Origin: Streptomyces halstedii
GTDB taxonomy: Bacteria > Actinomycetota > Actinomycetes > Streptomycetales > Streptomycetaceae
Assembly: GCA_000720535.1 (NCBI GenBank)
Contig: JOAZ01000006.1
Location: forward strand, 248,001 to 312,000
Direction: 5' to 3'
DNA: 64,000 nucleotides
The notes under the pieces are model-generated. The model made no database searches. It was not told where the DNA came from and worked only from the letters and a program-made list of their open reading frames with translations. A program made the translations under genes and the position numbers. Position 1 is the stretch's first letter; each line of letters opens with the position of its first letter. Positions 57,280 through 64,000 of this stretch are shown here, one piece after another.

Positions 57280-57852
57280 CTACTTGAAGAAGGCGATGCC
57301 GTCGTCGGGCATGTCACCGAGGCTCTTCGCCATCTCCGCGACCTCCTCGGGGGTGACGACCTTCTTCAGGTGCGCCGACATGTACGGCCGCAGCTCCACG
57401 TCGGGGGTGGCCTTCTCGCCGACCCACATCAGGTCGCTGTGCACATAGCCGTAGAGCCGCTTGCCGCCGCTGTACGGGCCGGAGGCCGCGGTACGGGCGA
57501 CCGCGTCGGTGGCGATGTCGATCTGCGGCTTCTGCTTGGCCAGCTCGCCGTACCAGACCTCGACGACGCCCTGGTCCCGGACCATGACGATCTCGACCTT
57601 GCGGTCCTTGTCCACGCGCCAGTAGCCGGACTCGCTCTCCAGGGGCTCGACCTTGTTGCCCTCGGCGTCCAGCACCCAGGAGTGCGAGACGTATTCGAGG
57701 AAGTCACGGCCGTCGTGGCTGAAGGTGACTTCCTGGCCGAAGTTGCACTTCTCGTCGCCGGGGAAGTCGAAGACGCCGGCGCCCGCCCAGTTCCCGAGGA
57801 GGAAGGACAGCGGTACGAGGTCCGGGTGGAGGTCGGACGGAATCTCGATCAT
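57280..57852 (-). CDS. Nitrobindin-type haem protein (FABP-like)
   Basis: 190 residues. Ten-stranded beta-barrel with the GxWxGxG start motif (LGNWAGAG) and a C-terminal His in PYMSAHLKKV that may ligate haem. The family binds haem b and can scavenge or isomerise nitrite/peroxynitrite. Conserved in this Streptomyces position. No Shine-Dalgarno is strong. Confidence 0.88.
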   Translation of the reverse strand: MIEIPSDLHPDLVPLSFLLGNWAGAGVFDFPGDEKCNFGQEVTFSHDGRDFLEYVSHSWVLDAEGNKVEPLESESGYWRVDKDRKVEIVMVRDQGVVEVWYGELAKQKPQIDIATDAVARTAASGPYSGGKRLYGYVHSDLMWVGEKATPDVELRPYMSAHLKKVVTPEEVAEMAKSLGDMPDDGIAFFK

Positions 57853-57909
57853 GAGCGGCTCAGACGATCTGTGAGGGTGTACGGGAGCACGGGAGGCGTT
57901 CGGCGAGGG

Positions 57910-58011
57910 TCAGCGCTGGCCCTGGTACAGCTTCTTCACGGTCAGACCGGCGAAGGCGAGGACGCCGACGCAGACCAGGACCAGCAGAGCGGAGAAGAAA
58001 GCCTCAAGCAC
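57910..58011 (-). CDS. 33-residue single-span membrane protein
   Basis: GTG 58011 has GAGGAG five bases upstream. The peptide (first residues VLEAFFSALLVLVCVG) is one hydrophobic helix followed by KKLYQGQR. Likely a conserved small membrane protein; function unknown. An ATG at 58032 would add seven residues. Confidence 0.7.
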   Translation of the reverse strand: MLEAFFSALLVLVCVGVLAFAGLTVKKLYQGQR

Positions 58012-58280
58012 GGGAGCTCCTCGGGACGACATGACGGCGGAAACAGGGCCGGTCCCCAGCGTAATGGGTGGGGCCCGGCCGTGGCGGTCCGGGGTTTGCC
58101 CCGGGCCCGGTCGGCACGCGGATCCCGGCCCGGTCGGCACGCGCCCCCGGGCCCGGTCGGGCACACGACCCCGGGCCCGGTCGCCGCACGGGCACCGGCC
58201 CCTGTCCGGGGCGTTACCGGCCGTCCCCGGCGTACGCCGTCGCGAGGGAGACCGCGCACCGGAGGATTACAGTTCGGTCC

Positions 58281-58643
58281 ATGTCCAAGAAGCTCGTGAT
58301 CAAGGTGACCGCCGGGGCCGATTCCGCCGAGCGCTGCTCGCAGGCCTTCACCGTGGCGGCCGTGGCCGTCGCCAGCGGGGTCGAGGTCTCGCTCTGGCTG
58401 ACCGGCGAGTCCGCCTGGTTCGCCCTGCCGGATCGGGCGGCCGCGTTCGAACTGCCGCACTCGGCGCCGCTGCCCGATCTGATCGACGCGATCCGGGCGG
58501 GCGGCCGGATCACCCTCTGCACCCAGTGCGCGGCCCGGCGCGACATCACGGAGAAGGACGTCCTGGAGGGCGTACGCATCGCCGGCGCCCAGGTGTTCGT
58601 CCAGGAGGCCATGGCCGACGGCACGCAGGCCCTCGTCTACTGA
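58281..58643 (+). CDS. DsrE family protein
   Basis: 120 residues. DsrE/F-like fold (KKLVIKVTAGADSAERCSQAF, VEVSLWLTGESAWF, ITLCTQCAARRDI) with the Cys pair L-C-T-Q-C that may carry sulfur. Role in sulfur relay is inference. TACAGT lies seven bases before ATG 58281, leaderless. Converges with DUF3099. Confidence 0.88.
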   Translation: MSKKLVIKVTAGADSAERCSQAFTVAAVAVASGVEVSLWLTGESAWFALPDRAAAFELPHSAPLPDLIDAIRAGGRITLCTQCAARRDITEKDVLEGVRIAGAQVFVQEAMADGTQALVY

Positions 58644-58690
58644 CGGAAGCGGCGGAGATCCGCCAAAGCCCGTCCGGCGCCGGACGGGGC

Positions 58691-58777
58691 GTACGAGGAC
58701 CGGCGCCGGACGGGCCGAGGACGGCCGTACGGGACCGGCGCCGGAGCGCCCCTCAGCGCGGGCGCCGGTCCTCGTAC
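58691..58777. terminator. Inverted repeat between DsrE and DUF3099 genes
   Basis: GTACGAGGACCGGCGCC (58691-58707) and its exact complement (58761-58777) can form a 17-bp stem. Convergent genes flank it. A 20-bp segment around the DUF3099 stop (cgcccctcagcgcgggcgc) is duplicated at 58746. Confidence 0.7.
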
Positions 58778-58798
58778 GGCCCGGCGCCGGTGCGCCCC

Positions 58799-59308
58799 TC
58801 AGCGCGGGCGCTTCCTGCCGTCGAGCTCGTCCCACCACGCGTCGGACTGGGGGTCGCCGGTGCGCTGGGACCTCCCGTCGCGCGACCCGGCCTTCCCGTG
58901 GGGCGGTCCCGTCTTCCCCTCAGGCGGTCCCGTCTTCCCCTCGGGCGGTCCTGCCGCCCCCTGGGGTGGCTCCGCCTCTCCCCGGGTGCCTTCCCCGCTC
59001 CCGCCAGGCCGCCGCGCGTCCCCGCCGGGGCGGTCCGCGTCCTCGTCGGGGCGCGGTCTCTCGCCCGGACGGGGCCGGAAGCCGCCTGGCCGGGGCCGGG
59101 AGACCGGGGACGGATCGTCCCACCACCGGTCGTCCGGGCCACGCCGGTTGGCGACCACCGCGGCCACGGGTGGGATGACCATGGCCACCACGCACATCGC
59201 CACCGCCGCCGGAATCGACCAGAGCCGCACGAAGGCCCAGGCGGAGACGAAGAGTGCGAGGCAACCGCCCATCATCAGGAAGTAGGCGCGCCTTCGTCGG
59301 GCGTACAT
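58799..59308 (-). CDS. DUF3099 membrane protein
   Basis: 169 residues. Two transmembrane helices (about 8-27 and 32-55) with the basic start MYARRRRAYF typical of DUF3099, then a long Pro/Gly/Arg-rich tail. Four 7-residue repeats (PPQGAAG, PPEGKTG, PPEGKTG, PPHGKAG, 21-bp DNA units) occur near residue 115-142. Function unknown. TACGCT seven bases before ATG 59308, leaderless. Confidence 0.9.
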   Translation of the reverse strand: MYARRRRAYFLMMGGCLALFVSAWAFVRLWSIPAAVAMCVVAMVIPPVAAVVANRRGPDDRWWDDPSPVSRPRPGGFRPRPGERPRPDEDADRPGGDARRPGGSGEGTRGEAEPPQGAAGPPEGKTGPPEGKTGPPHGKAGSRDGRSQRTGDPQSDAWWDELDGRKRPR

Positions 59309-59372
59309 GTCTTCCAGCGTAGGACCGGATCCGCTCCCCGGCAGCCCGCCGAGGACGGGCCGGGCAACACGA

Positions 59373-59420
59373 AGGGCCGCACCCGCTCAGGTGGCGTCCA
59401 ACCCCCTGGGGTGCGGCCCT
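59373..59420 (-). terminator. Terminator after DUF1416 gene
   Basis: AGGGCCGCACCC and GGGTGCGGCCCT form a 12-bp perfect stem with a 24-base loop, just downstream of the DUF1416 stop. Confidence 0.75.
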
Positions 59421-59457
59421 CCGGGCCGGGTCCGCGCGCACACGCCGCGCGGACGCG

Positions 59458-59745
59458 CTACACGGCGATGGCGACCTCGGAGAGACCACCGGTCTGGGCC
59501 ACGACCGTGCGGTCGGCGGTGCCGCCCGGAACCAGGGCGCGGACCGTCCAGGTCCCCTCGGCCGCGTAGAAGCGGAACTGCCCGGTCGCCGAGGTCGGGA
59601 CCTCGGCGGTGAACTCACCGGTCGAGTCCAGCAGCCGGACGTAGCCGGTGACGGGCTCGCCGTCGCGGGTCACGCTGCCCTGGATGGTCGTCTCGCCGGG
59701 CTTGATCGTCGAAGCGTCGGGGCCGCCGGCCTGTGCTCCACACAT
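59458..59745 (-). CDS. sseC: DUF1416/SseC-like protein
   Basis: 95 residues, full length. Starts MCGAQAGGPDA, then a beta-sandwich (TTIQGSVTRDGEPVTGYVRLLD, GQFRFYAAEGTWTVRALV). Always follows the rhodanese gene, as here (48 bp), and is thought to belong to the sulfur transfer unit. Function not established. Confidence 0.92.
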   Translation of the reverse strand: MCGAQAGGPDASTIKPGETTIQGSVTRDGEPVTGYVRLLDSTGEFTAEVPTSATGQFRFYAAEGTWTVRALVPGGTADRTVVAQTGGLSEVAIAV

Positions 59746-59793
59746 GGTGTTCTGTCCTTCTGGTCGGGGTCCTGCTGAACCGGTCGTGCGGAC

Positions 59794-60633
59794 TTACTTG
59801 TTGGAGCCGAGCTCGATCGGCACACCCACGAGGGAGCCGTACTCGGTCCACGAGCCGTCGTAGTTCTTGACGTTCTCGACACCGAGCAGCTCGTGCAGCA
59901 CGAACCAGGTCAGGGCCGAGCGCTCACCGATGCGGCACAGCGCGATGGTGTCCTTCGAGAGGTCCACCTGCTCGTCCTCGTAGAGGGCCTTGAGCGCCTC
60001 GTCCGACTTGAAGGTGCCGTCGTCGTTGGCGTTCTTCGACCACGGGATGTTGCGGGAGCTCGGCACGTGGCCGGGGCGCTGCGACTGCTCCTGCGGGAGG
60101 TGCGCCGGGGCGAGCAGCTTGCCGCTGAACTCGTCGGGCGAGCGCACGTCGACGATGTTCTGGTTGCCGATCGCGGCGACGACGTCGTCACGGAAGGCGC
60201 GGATCGAGGCGTCCTGCGGCTTGGCCACGTACGCGGTGGCCGGGCGCGTCGGGACGACGTCGGTCAGGTCGCGGGAGTCCAGCTCCCACTTCTTGCGGCC
60301 GCCGTCGAGCAGCTTGACGTTCTCGTGGCCGTACAGCTTGAAGTACCAGTACGCGTAGGAGGCGAACCAGTTGTTGTTGCCGCCGTAGAGGACGACCAGC
60401 GTGTCGTTGGCGATGCCCTTCTCGGACAGGAGCTTCTCGAAGCCGGCCTGGTCCACGAAGTCACGCCGGACCGGGTCCTGGAGGTCCTTGGTCCAGTCGA
60501 TCCGGATCGCGTTCTTGATGTGGTTCTTCTCGTACGCCGAGGTGTCCTCGTCGACCTCGACGATGGCCACCTGCGGGTCGTCGATGTGGGCCTCGACCCA
60601 GTCGGCGTCGACCAGAACGTCTGCGCGGCTCAT
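59794..60633 (-). CDS. Thiosulfate/3-mercaptopyruvate sulfurtransferase (rhodanese)
   Basis: 279 residues from ATG 60633 with GGAGGAG six bases upstream. Two rhodanese domains (about 8-130 and 155-275); the active loop C-R-I-G-E-R-S holds the catalytic Cys (about 233), the thiosulfate sulfurtransferase type. The second domain has NIVDVRSPDEFSG. CysA/SseA-type enzyme. Preceded by a short Cys-rich leader peptide that may attenuate it. Confidence 0.95.
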   Translation of the reverse strand: MSRADVLVDADWVEAHIDDPQVAIVEVDEDTSAYEKNHIKNAIRIDWTKDLQDPVRRDFVDQAGFEKLLSEKGIANDTLVVLYGGNNNWFASYAYWYFKLYGHENVKLLDGGRKKWELDSRDLTDVVPTRPATAYVAKPQDASIRAFRDDVVAAIGNQNIVDVRSPDEFSGKLLAPAHLPQEQSQRPGHVPSSRNIPWSKNANDDGTFKSDEALKALYEDEQVDLSKDTIALCRIGERSALTWFVLHELLGVENVKNYDGSWTEYGSLVGVPIELGSNK

Positions 60634-60787
60634 GTGTTTCTCCTCCGGGGCAGTCTGCGGCGGGGTGGTACGGCGTGCGTGGTACGAGGTGTACGCGCGG
60701 GCGCTCGGCACCGGGATGCGTACGGGAGGCACGGGTTCGGCCCTGACGTGGTCGAAGGGCCGGGGGGGAAACGGGAGAAGGTCCCGC

Positions 60788-60868
60788 TCAGAAGGTGCGA
60801 CAGAGCATGGCGGCGACGCGGCACAGGTCTACTGCCCGCCGCTTCGTGAGGTCCGCCTGTCGCTTCAT
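60788..60868 (-). CDS. Leader peptide with cysteine codons
   Basis: 26 residues, MKRQADLTKRRAVDLCRVAA plus MLCRTF, with two Cys codons near the end. It lies 154 bp upstream of the rhodanese gene on the same strand. Basic leaders of this type precede sulfur-metabolism genes in actinobacteria and are read as attenuators sensing cysteine supply. TACGAT seven bases before ATG 60868 gives a leaderless start. No clear attenuator hairpin was identified. Confidence 0.75.
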   Translation of the reverse strand: MKRQADLTKRRAVDLCRVAAMLCRTF

Positions 60869-61179
60869 GGGTCCGATCGTAGGGAGGTACGGGTGGAGAT
60901 GTCACCGCCGTGTCGCATCCTGAGACGCGATCGTCCACCATGCGATACGCGAGCGGAGCCGCCCGGGGCGCGACCCCGGTGGACGGGCATCGGGGCCGAG
61001 GCGGCTTCTACGCCTCGGACGGGAGCGTCTCAGCATCCGGATCGTCGGCCGCCGATGCTGGCAAGCCGGCTGCCCGGCGGCGCCCGGCGGCCGGTATCCG
61101 GGTCATCGGGCGGGCATGAGCGGGGCGTCGGGCGGGCACCGACGGGTCCGCGACGGGTCACCGGTGGGTCACCGGTGGG
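60869..61179. other. Gene-free gap
   Basis: 311 bp; the left end is the leader peptide promoter. Short direct repeats (accggtgggtc, about 61158-61180) adjoin the stop of the LmeA-like gene. No gene supported. Confidence 0.45.
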
Positions 61180-61890
61180 TCATCGGGCGAGTGCGATGTC
61201 CGAGCCGCTGACCGAGATCTCCAGGCCGTCCGGCGTCACCGCGATCTTCTCCAGCTCCAGGCCCTCAGGCAGCCCGTCGATCTTCCGTTCGAAGTCGGTC
61301 TTCTTGCGGACCAGGCCCTCCAGCCCGGGGATGCCCTCGCCGGGTACCTCGTCGGCGTGCACCTTGACGGTGTCGTCACCGGCCAGGGTGACGGTGGAGA
61401 GCACACTGCGCGAGAGCTGCTTGTCCAGCAGCGGGACCCGGATCGTGCCGGTGACCTTGACCTTGCCGTCGCCGCCGTAGGCGACGGTGACACCGTCCTC
61501 GGCGGCCGCGGTGAGGTCCGCGTACGAGACGACGGCCGTCCCGGTCGCCCGGGAGGCCGTCGCACTGGTGTATCCGGCGCCCAGTGCCACCTGATGGAGC
61601 CGGGCCCGGATCTCGCTGATCCGGAGCGACCGGCCGGCCGCGTCGTCCTTGACGTCCTTGACCATGACGTCCTTGACCGTGACGTCGACCCGGTCGAGCC
61701 GGGACCCGGCCAGTTGGGTCAGGAAGGGGAAGCCCTTGATCGAGACCTCGGCGGATCCGGTCTCGACCCCGGTGAACCGGACGCTGTCCTCGGCCTGCGA
61801 CTCCACGACGTACACGGCGACGCGGTCGACCACGACGAAGATCCCGCCCAGCACCACGGCCAGGACCAGCAGTATTCGCAGTGCGCGCAT
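61180..61890 (-). CDS. LmeA/DUF2993 lipid-binding membrane-anchored protein
   Basis: 236 residues from ATG 61890. One N-terminal anchor helix (ALRILLVLAVVLGGIFVVV) followed by a beta-rich domain (DUF2993) with a long amphipathic strand pattern (VEVSIKGFPFLTQLAG). The family includes LmeA of mycobacteria, a phospholipid-binding protein of the cell envelope. Specific role here unknown. GGGGAG upstream. Confidence 0.88.
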   Translation of the reverse strand: MRALRILLVLAVVLGGIFVVVDRVAVYVVESQAEDSVRFTGVETGSAEVSIKGFPFLTQLAGSRLDRVDVTVKDVMVKDVKDDAAGRSLRISEIRARLHQVALGAGYTSATASRATGTAVVSYADLTAAAEDGVTVAYGGDGKVKVTGTIRVPLLDKQLSRSVLSTVTLAGDDTVKVHADEVPGEGIPGLEGLVRKKTDFERKIDGLPEGLELEKIAVTPDGLEISVSGSDIALAR

Positions 61891-62126
61891 CCTCGTTGCT
61901 CCCCACTCAGACCGGCCGGACCCACTTCGCCCGTGACCCGTGCCGCCGACCGGCACACCCTTCAGTGATCGACGGGTGCCGGCCACGGCCGGTTCCCTCA
62001 GCGCTCCTACCCGGCTTCGTCCCCTCCGCACGCGAGCCGGCGCCCCCTCCGCACGGGAGCCTTCGTCCCCTCCGCACGCGAACGACGAACGGAGGGGCGG
62101 GGCAGCCGGGTCGAGCGGGCGTCACC
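61891..62126. other. Gap between LmeA-like and membrane protein genes
   Basis: A repeated gcacgcgagccggcgccc-type segment occurs (62025-62090). No gene seen. Confidence 0.4.
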
Positions 62127-63857
62127 TCAGGCGAGGACCTGCCCGAGCAGGTAGACGGCGGGCGCCGCCGCGGTCAGCGGCAGCGCCACCCCGGCCGTCA
62201 TGTGCACGAACCGGGACGGGTAGTCGTAGCTCGCCACCCGCAGGCCGATCAGCGCGCAGCCTCCGGCGGCGAGGCCGAGCAGCGCGGCCCGGCTCCCGAA
62301 GTCGGTGAGGGTCCCCGCCCCGGCACCGGCGGCGGTCGCCGCGGCCAGGGCCAGGACGACGGAGGCGGGACCGGTCAGCGGAAGCGCCCGGACCAGCACG
62401 GCCACCGCGACGGCGAGCGCGCCCACGGTCACCGCGTCGCCGGTGGCGGCCAGATGACCGCCCGCCAGGACGGCGAGCGCCGCCGAGGTGACGGTGGCGG
62501 TCAGCCCGTACATCCGCTCGTCGGCCCCGGCGTGGCTGCGGAGCTGGAGCACCAGGGTGAGCAGCACCCAGACGCCGAGCGTGCCGAGGAGGGCGGCCGG
62601 TCCGTTGTCCCGGCCGGCCGCGAGCAGGACGACGTCCGCGACGAGCCCGCCCGCGAACGCGAGCGCGATGCCCTGCCGGGCGGGCCACATCCCGTTCAGC
62701 CGGAACCAGCCCGCGGCGGTGACCGCCTGGAGCAGGACCAGCGGTACGAGCAGGGCGTACTGCCCGAGCGCCGCCCCGCCCGCGAGGAGCAGGCCGAGCG
62801 CGGCGGTGATCGCGGCGGGCCGCGTGCCCGGCGCGATGATCGGCGACCGGCCCTCGGCCCTGGCCCGCTGGGCATCGGTGATCCGGCTGTTGCCCACAGT
62901 GGTGGCGGGCCCGTACCCGTCGTTCCCGGCGGCCGGAGCGGGGGCCGCGCCGTCCACCGGCCCGGCGGGAGGCACGGACGGGGCCGCCGCCTCCGGCTGT
63001 GCGGAGGCGACGGGGCGCACGGGCGCCTCGGGGGGCAGCGGATACGCCCCGGAGCCCGCTCCGGCTCCCGCCGGCGCGGCGGGAGGCTGAGCCGCGCCGA
63101 ACTGCTGCGGGTCGCCGTAGCCCTGGCCCGTGTGCGGACCGGGCTGCGCCTGCCGCGCGCCGGTGTGCGGGGGCGTGTGGAAGGGCTGCCGCGGTCCGTC
63201 CGCCTGCGGGGACCAGACCTGCTGCGCACCGGACTGCTGCTGGGCCGCGTACCCGGCCTGCCGCGGGTCCGTGTACGAGCCCTGCCCGGCACCGGACCGG
63301 TGCGGGTCCACGTGTCCAGGCTGCCGCGGGGGCGTGGCCGGCCCGCCCCCCGTGTACGGCGGGCCGCTGTCCGGCCGCGCGCCGTACCGCGACGCCTCCT
63401 GCGAGGAGCCCCCGTACGGAGCGCCGGCCCCGGACCCGGACCCCTGGGAGCCGTCGTGCCGGGAGGCCGGGGGCGGGGTCGTGAGGGGCCGGATCGGGGG
63501 CTGGTACTGGGTGTCCCAGGTCTGGCCCTCCCACGTCTGCGCCACCCCGGGACCCGCCTGGCCCTGCGGCTGGACCGGCTCCGCGTAGGGCCCGTTCTGC
63601 GCGTACGGCTGCGGATTCTGCTGCGGATACGGCTGCGCGTCCGGTTCCGGGTAGCCGTACGCGGCCGGCTGCTGCCCCTGGCCGCCCTGGCTCCCCGCCG
63701 GGTCCTGCCCGTGGGCCTGGGGCCATTCCGCCCCGGCCGGCGCGCCCGGAGCCGGGTCCGCGCCGTACGGGCGGCCCTGGGCGTCGTACCCCTGCCCCCG
63801 CGCCTGCCCGTACCCCTGGCCGTACTGCTGCCCGTACTGCTGGTCGTCGTTGCTCAT
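62127..63857 (-). CDS. Gln/Pro/Gly-rich protein with C-terminal membrane domain
   Basis: 576 residues from ATG 63857. The first ~340 residues are a Q/P/G/Y-rich disordered region with repeats (YGQQYGQGYGQ); residues ~350-576 have about seven hydrophobic helices (PAAITAALGLLLAGGAALGQYALLVPL, ... LLGLAAGGCALIGLRV, ... AGVALPLTAAAPAVYLLG). The helical part resembles an actinobacterial integral membrane protein of unknown function. Located downstream of the MoaD-type gene, 10 bp from it. Confidence 0.8.
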   Translation of the reverse strand: MSNDDQQYGQQYGQGYGQARGQGYDAQGRPYGADPAPGAPAGAEWPQAHGQDPAGSQGGQGQQPAAYGYPEPDAQPYPQQNPQPYAQNGPYAEPVQPQGQAGPGVAQTWEGQTWDTQYQPPIRPLTTPPPASRHDGSQGSGSGAGAPYGGSSQEASRYGARPDSGPPYTGGGPATPPRQPGHVDPHRSGAGQGSYTDPRQAGYAAQQQSGAQQVWSPQADGPRQPFHTPPHTGARQAQPGPHTGQGYGDPQQFGAAQPPAAPAGAGAGSGAYPLPPEAPVRPVASAQPEAAAPSVPPAGPVDGAAPAPAAGNDGYGPATTVGNSRITDAQRARAEGRSPIIAPGTRPAAITAALGLLLAGGAALGQYALLVPLVLLQAVTAAGWFRLNGMWPARQGIALAFAGGLVADVVLLAAGRDNGPAALLGTLGVWVLLTLVLQLRSHAGADERMYGLTATVTSAALAVLAGGHLAATGDAVTVGALAVAVAVLVRALPLTGPASVVLALAAATAAGAGAGTLTDFGSRAALLGLAAGGCALIGLRVASYDYPSRFVHMTAGVALPLTAAAPAVYLLGQVLA

Positions 63858-63867
63858 GGTCTCCGGT

Positions 63868-64000
63868 TCACCCTCCTGCGAACGGCGGGAGCACCTCGAC
63901 CGTGCCGCCCTCGGCAAGCCGTACGGTCTCATGGTCCCGGGTCCCCACGGGATCCCCGTCGATCAGGAACGAGCATCTGCGCAGGACGCGCGTCAGCTCA
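63868..64000 (-). CDS. MoaD/ThiS-family sulfur carrier (5' end outside window)
   Basis: Only the last ~43 codons are in the window. They read LRRCSFLIDGDPVGTRD and end EVLPPFAGG, with the C-terminal Gly-Gly required for thiocarboxylate formation. A small ubiquitin-like sulfur carrier for molybdopterin or thiazole synthesis. Overlaps no other gene; the membrane protein gene follows 10 bp later. Confidence 0.82.
   Translation of the reverse strand, partial: ELTRVLRRCSFLIDGDPVGTRDHETVRLAEGGTVEVLPPFAGG

Noticed and set aside
60910-61119. Plus-strand frame in the gap after the Cys leader
   Set aside because: Low complexity, no ribosome site, no conserved motif.
1-64000. tRNA genes, rRNA genes, CRISPR arrays, transposases or integrases
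   Set aside because: No cloverleaf with T-loop GTTCGA pattern, no spacer-repeat array and no IS or integrase signature was recognised by eye; a tRNAscan or ISfinder search would settle it.

Overview
The window is about 72% GC chromosomal DNA from a Streptomyces or very close relative. Evidence: the phoU/phoR-phoP, carD, ispD-ispF, cysS, rlmB block in S. coelicolor-like order, mshA, rsiG with both c-di-GMP motifs, the nickel regulator nur, SARP regulators, TTA codons confined to regulatory-type genes, and many starts with a TANNNT box 6-8 bases ahead of ATG/GTG (leaderless mRNAs). Most of it is conserved core; no rRNA, tRNA, CRISPR array or insertion sequence was recognised.

Layout. 1-4 kb: a truncated DoxX-family gene, rlmB and cysS. 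3.9-8.6 kb: a three-gene operon (MFS transporter, fused Dpp-type permease, lipoprotein binding protein) behind a Zur-like box, with no ATPase nearby; it resembles staphylopine/metallophore (Cnt-type) operons. 8.6-18.4 kb: GNAT, ispF-ispD, carD, a lipoprotein, phoP-phoR with PHO boxes, phoU, a 48-residue cysteine-rich peptide, an MFS gene whose 3' end crosses a 13-base homopolymer, and gpmA.

18.5-27.2 kb is an accessory island of lower, uneven base composition: a small protein with a C-terminal N-x-I-x-GG...VQ-x-RD motif, a 33-residue membrane or secreted peptide, a large SARP/NB-ARC/TPR regulator, a divergent NB-ARC/TPR STAND ATPase carrying the same motif, and an operon of a GT-B-like transferase plus an unknown protein. 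Both STAND genes carry a TTA codon, and the transferase gene is preceded by three heptamers at exact 11-bp period, the layout of a SARP operator. This is the best candidate for an undescribed system: a bldA-gated STAND/SARP module controlling a surface-type transferase.

27.4-41 kb: MOSC protein, O-methyltransferase, a RelE-like toxin-antitoxin pair, MarR plus DMT exporter with palindromic operators, an APH-like kinase, YbjN protein, mshA, LuxR-type regulator, aldo/keto reductase, methyltransferase, an NlpC/P60 hydrolase, a SpoIIE-type phosphatase and a DUF2516 protein. 41.3-50 kb is accessory and partly eroded: HBHA-like protein with an XRE regulator, a decapitated TetR gene head to head with a shortened membrane protein gene, TetR plus methyltransferase with twin operators, a TmrB-like ATPase, a MerR-PP2C fusion, a zinc-ribbon protein, a HAD hydrolase and a 36-residue kinase remnant. 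50-64 kb: TetR plus DrrAB-like exporter, Eis-like acetyltransferase, asparaginase, rsiG, dtd, ygfZ, nur, nitrobindin, DsrE, DUF3099, and a sulfur block (DUF1416, rhodanese, Cys-codon leader peptide) followed by an LmeA-like protein, a Q/P-rich membrane protein and a MoaD/ThiS fragment at the right edge.
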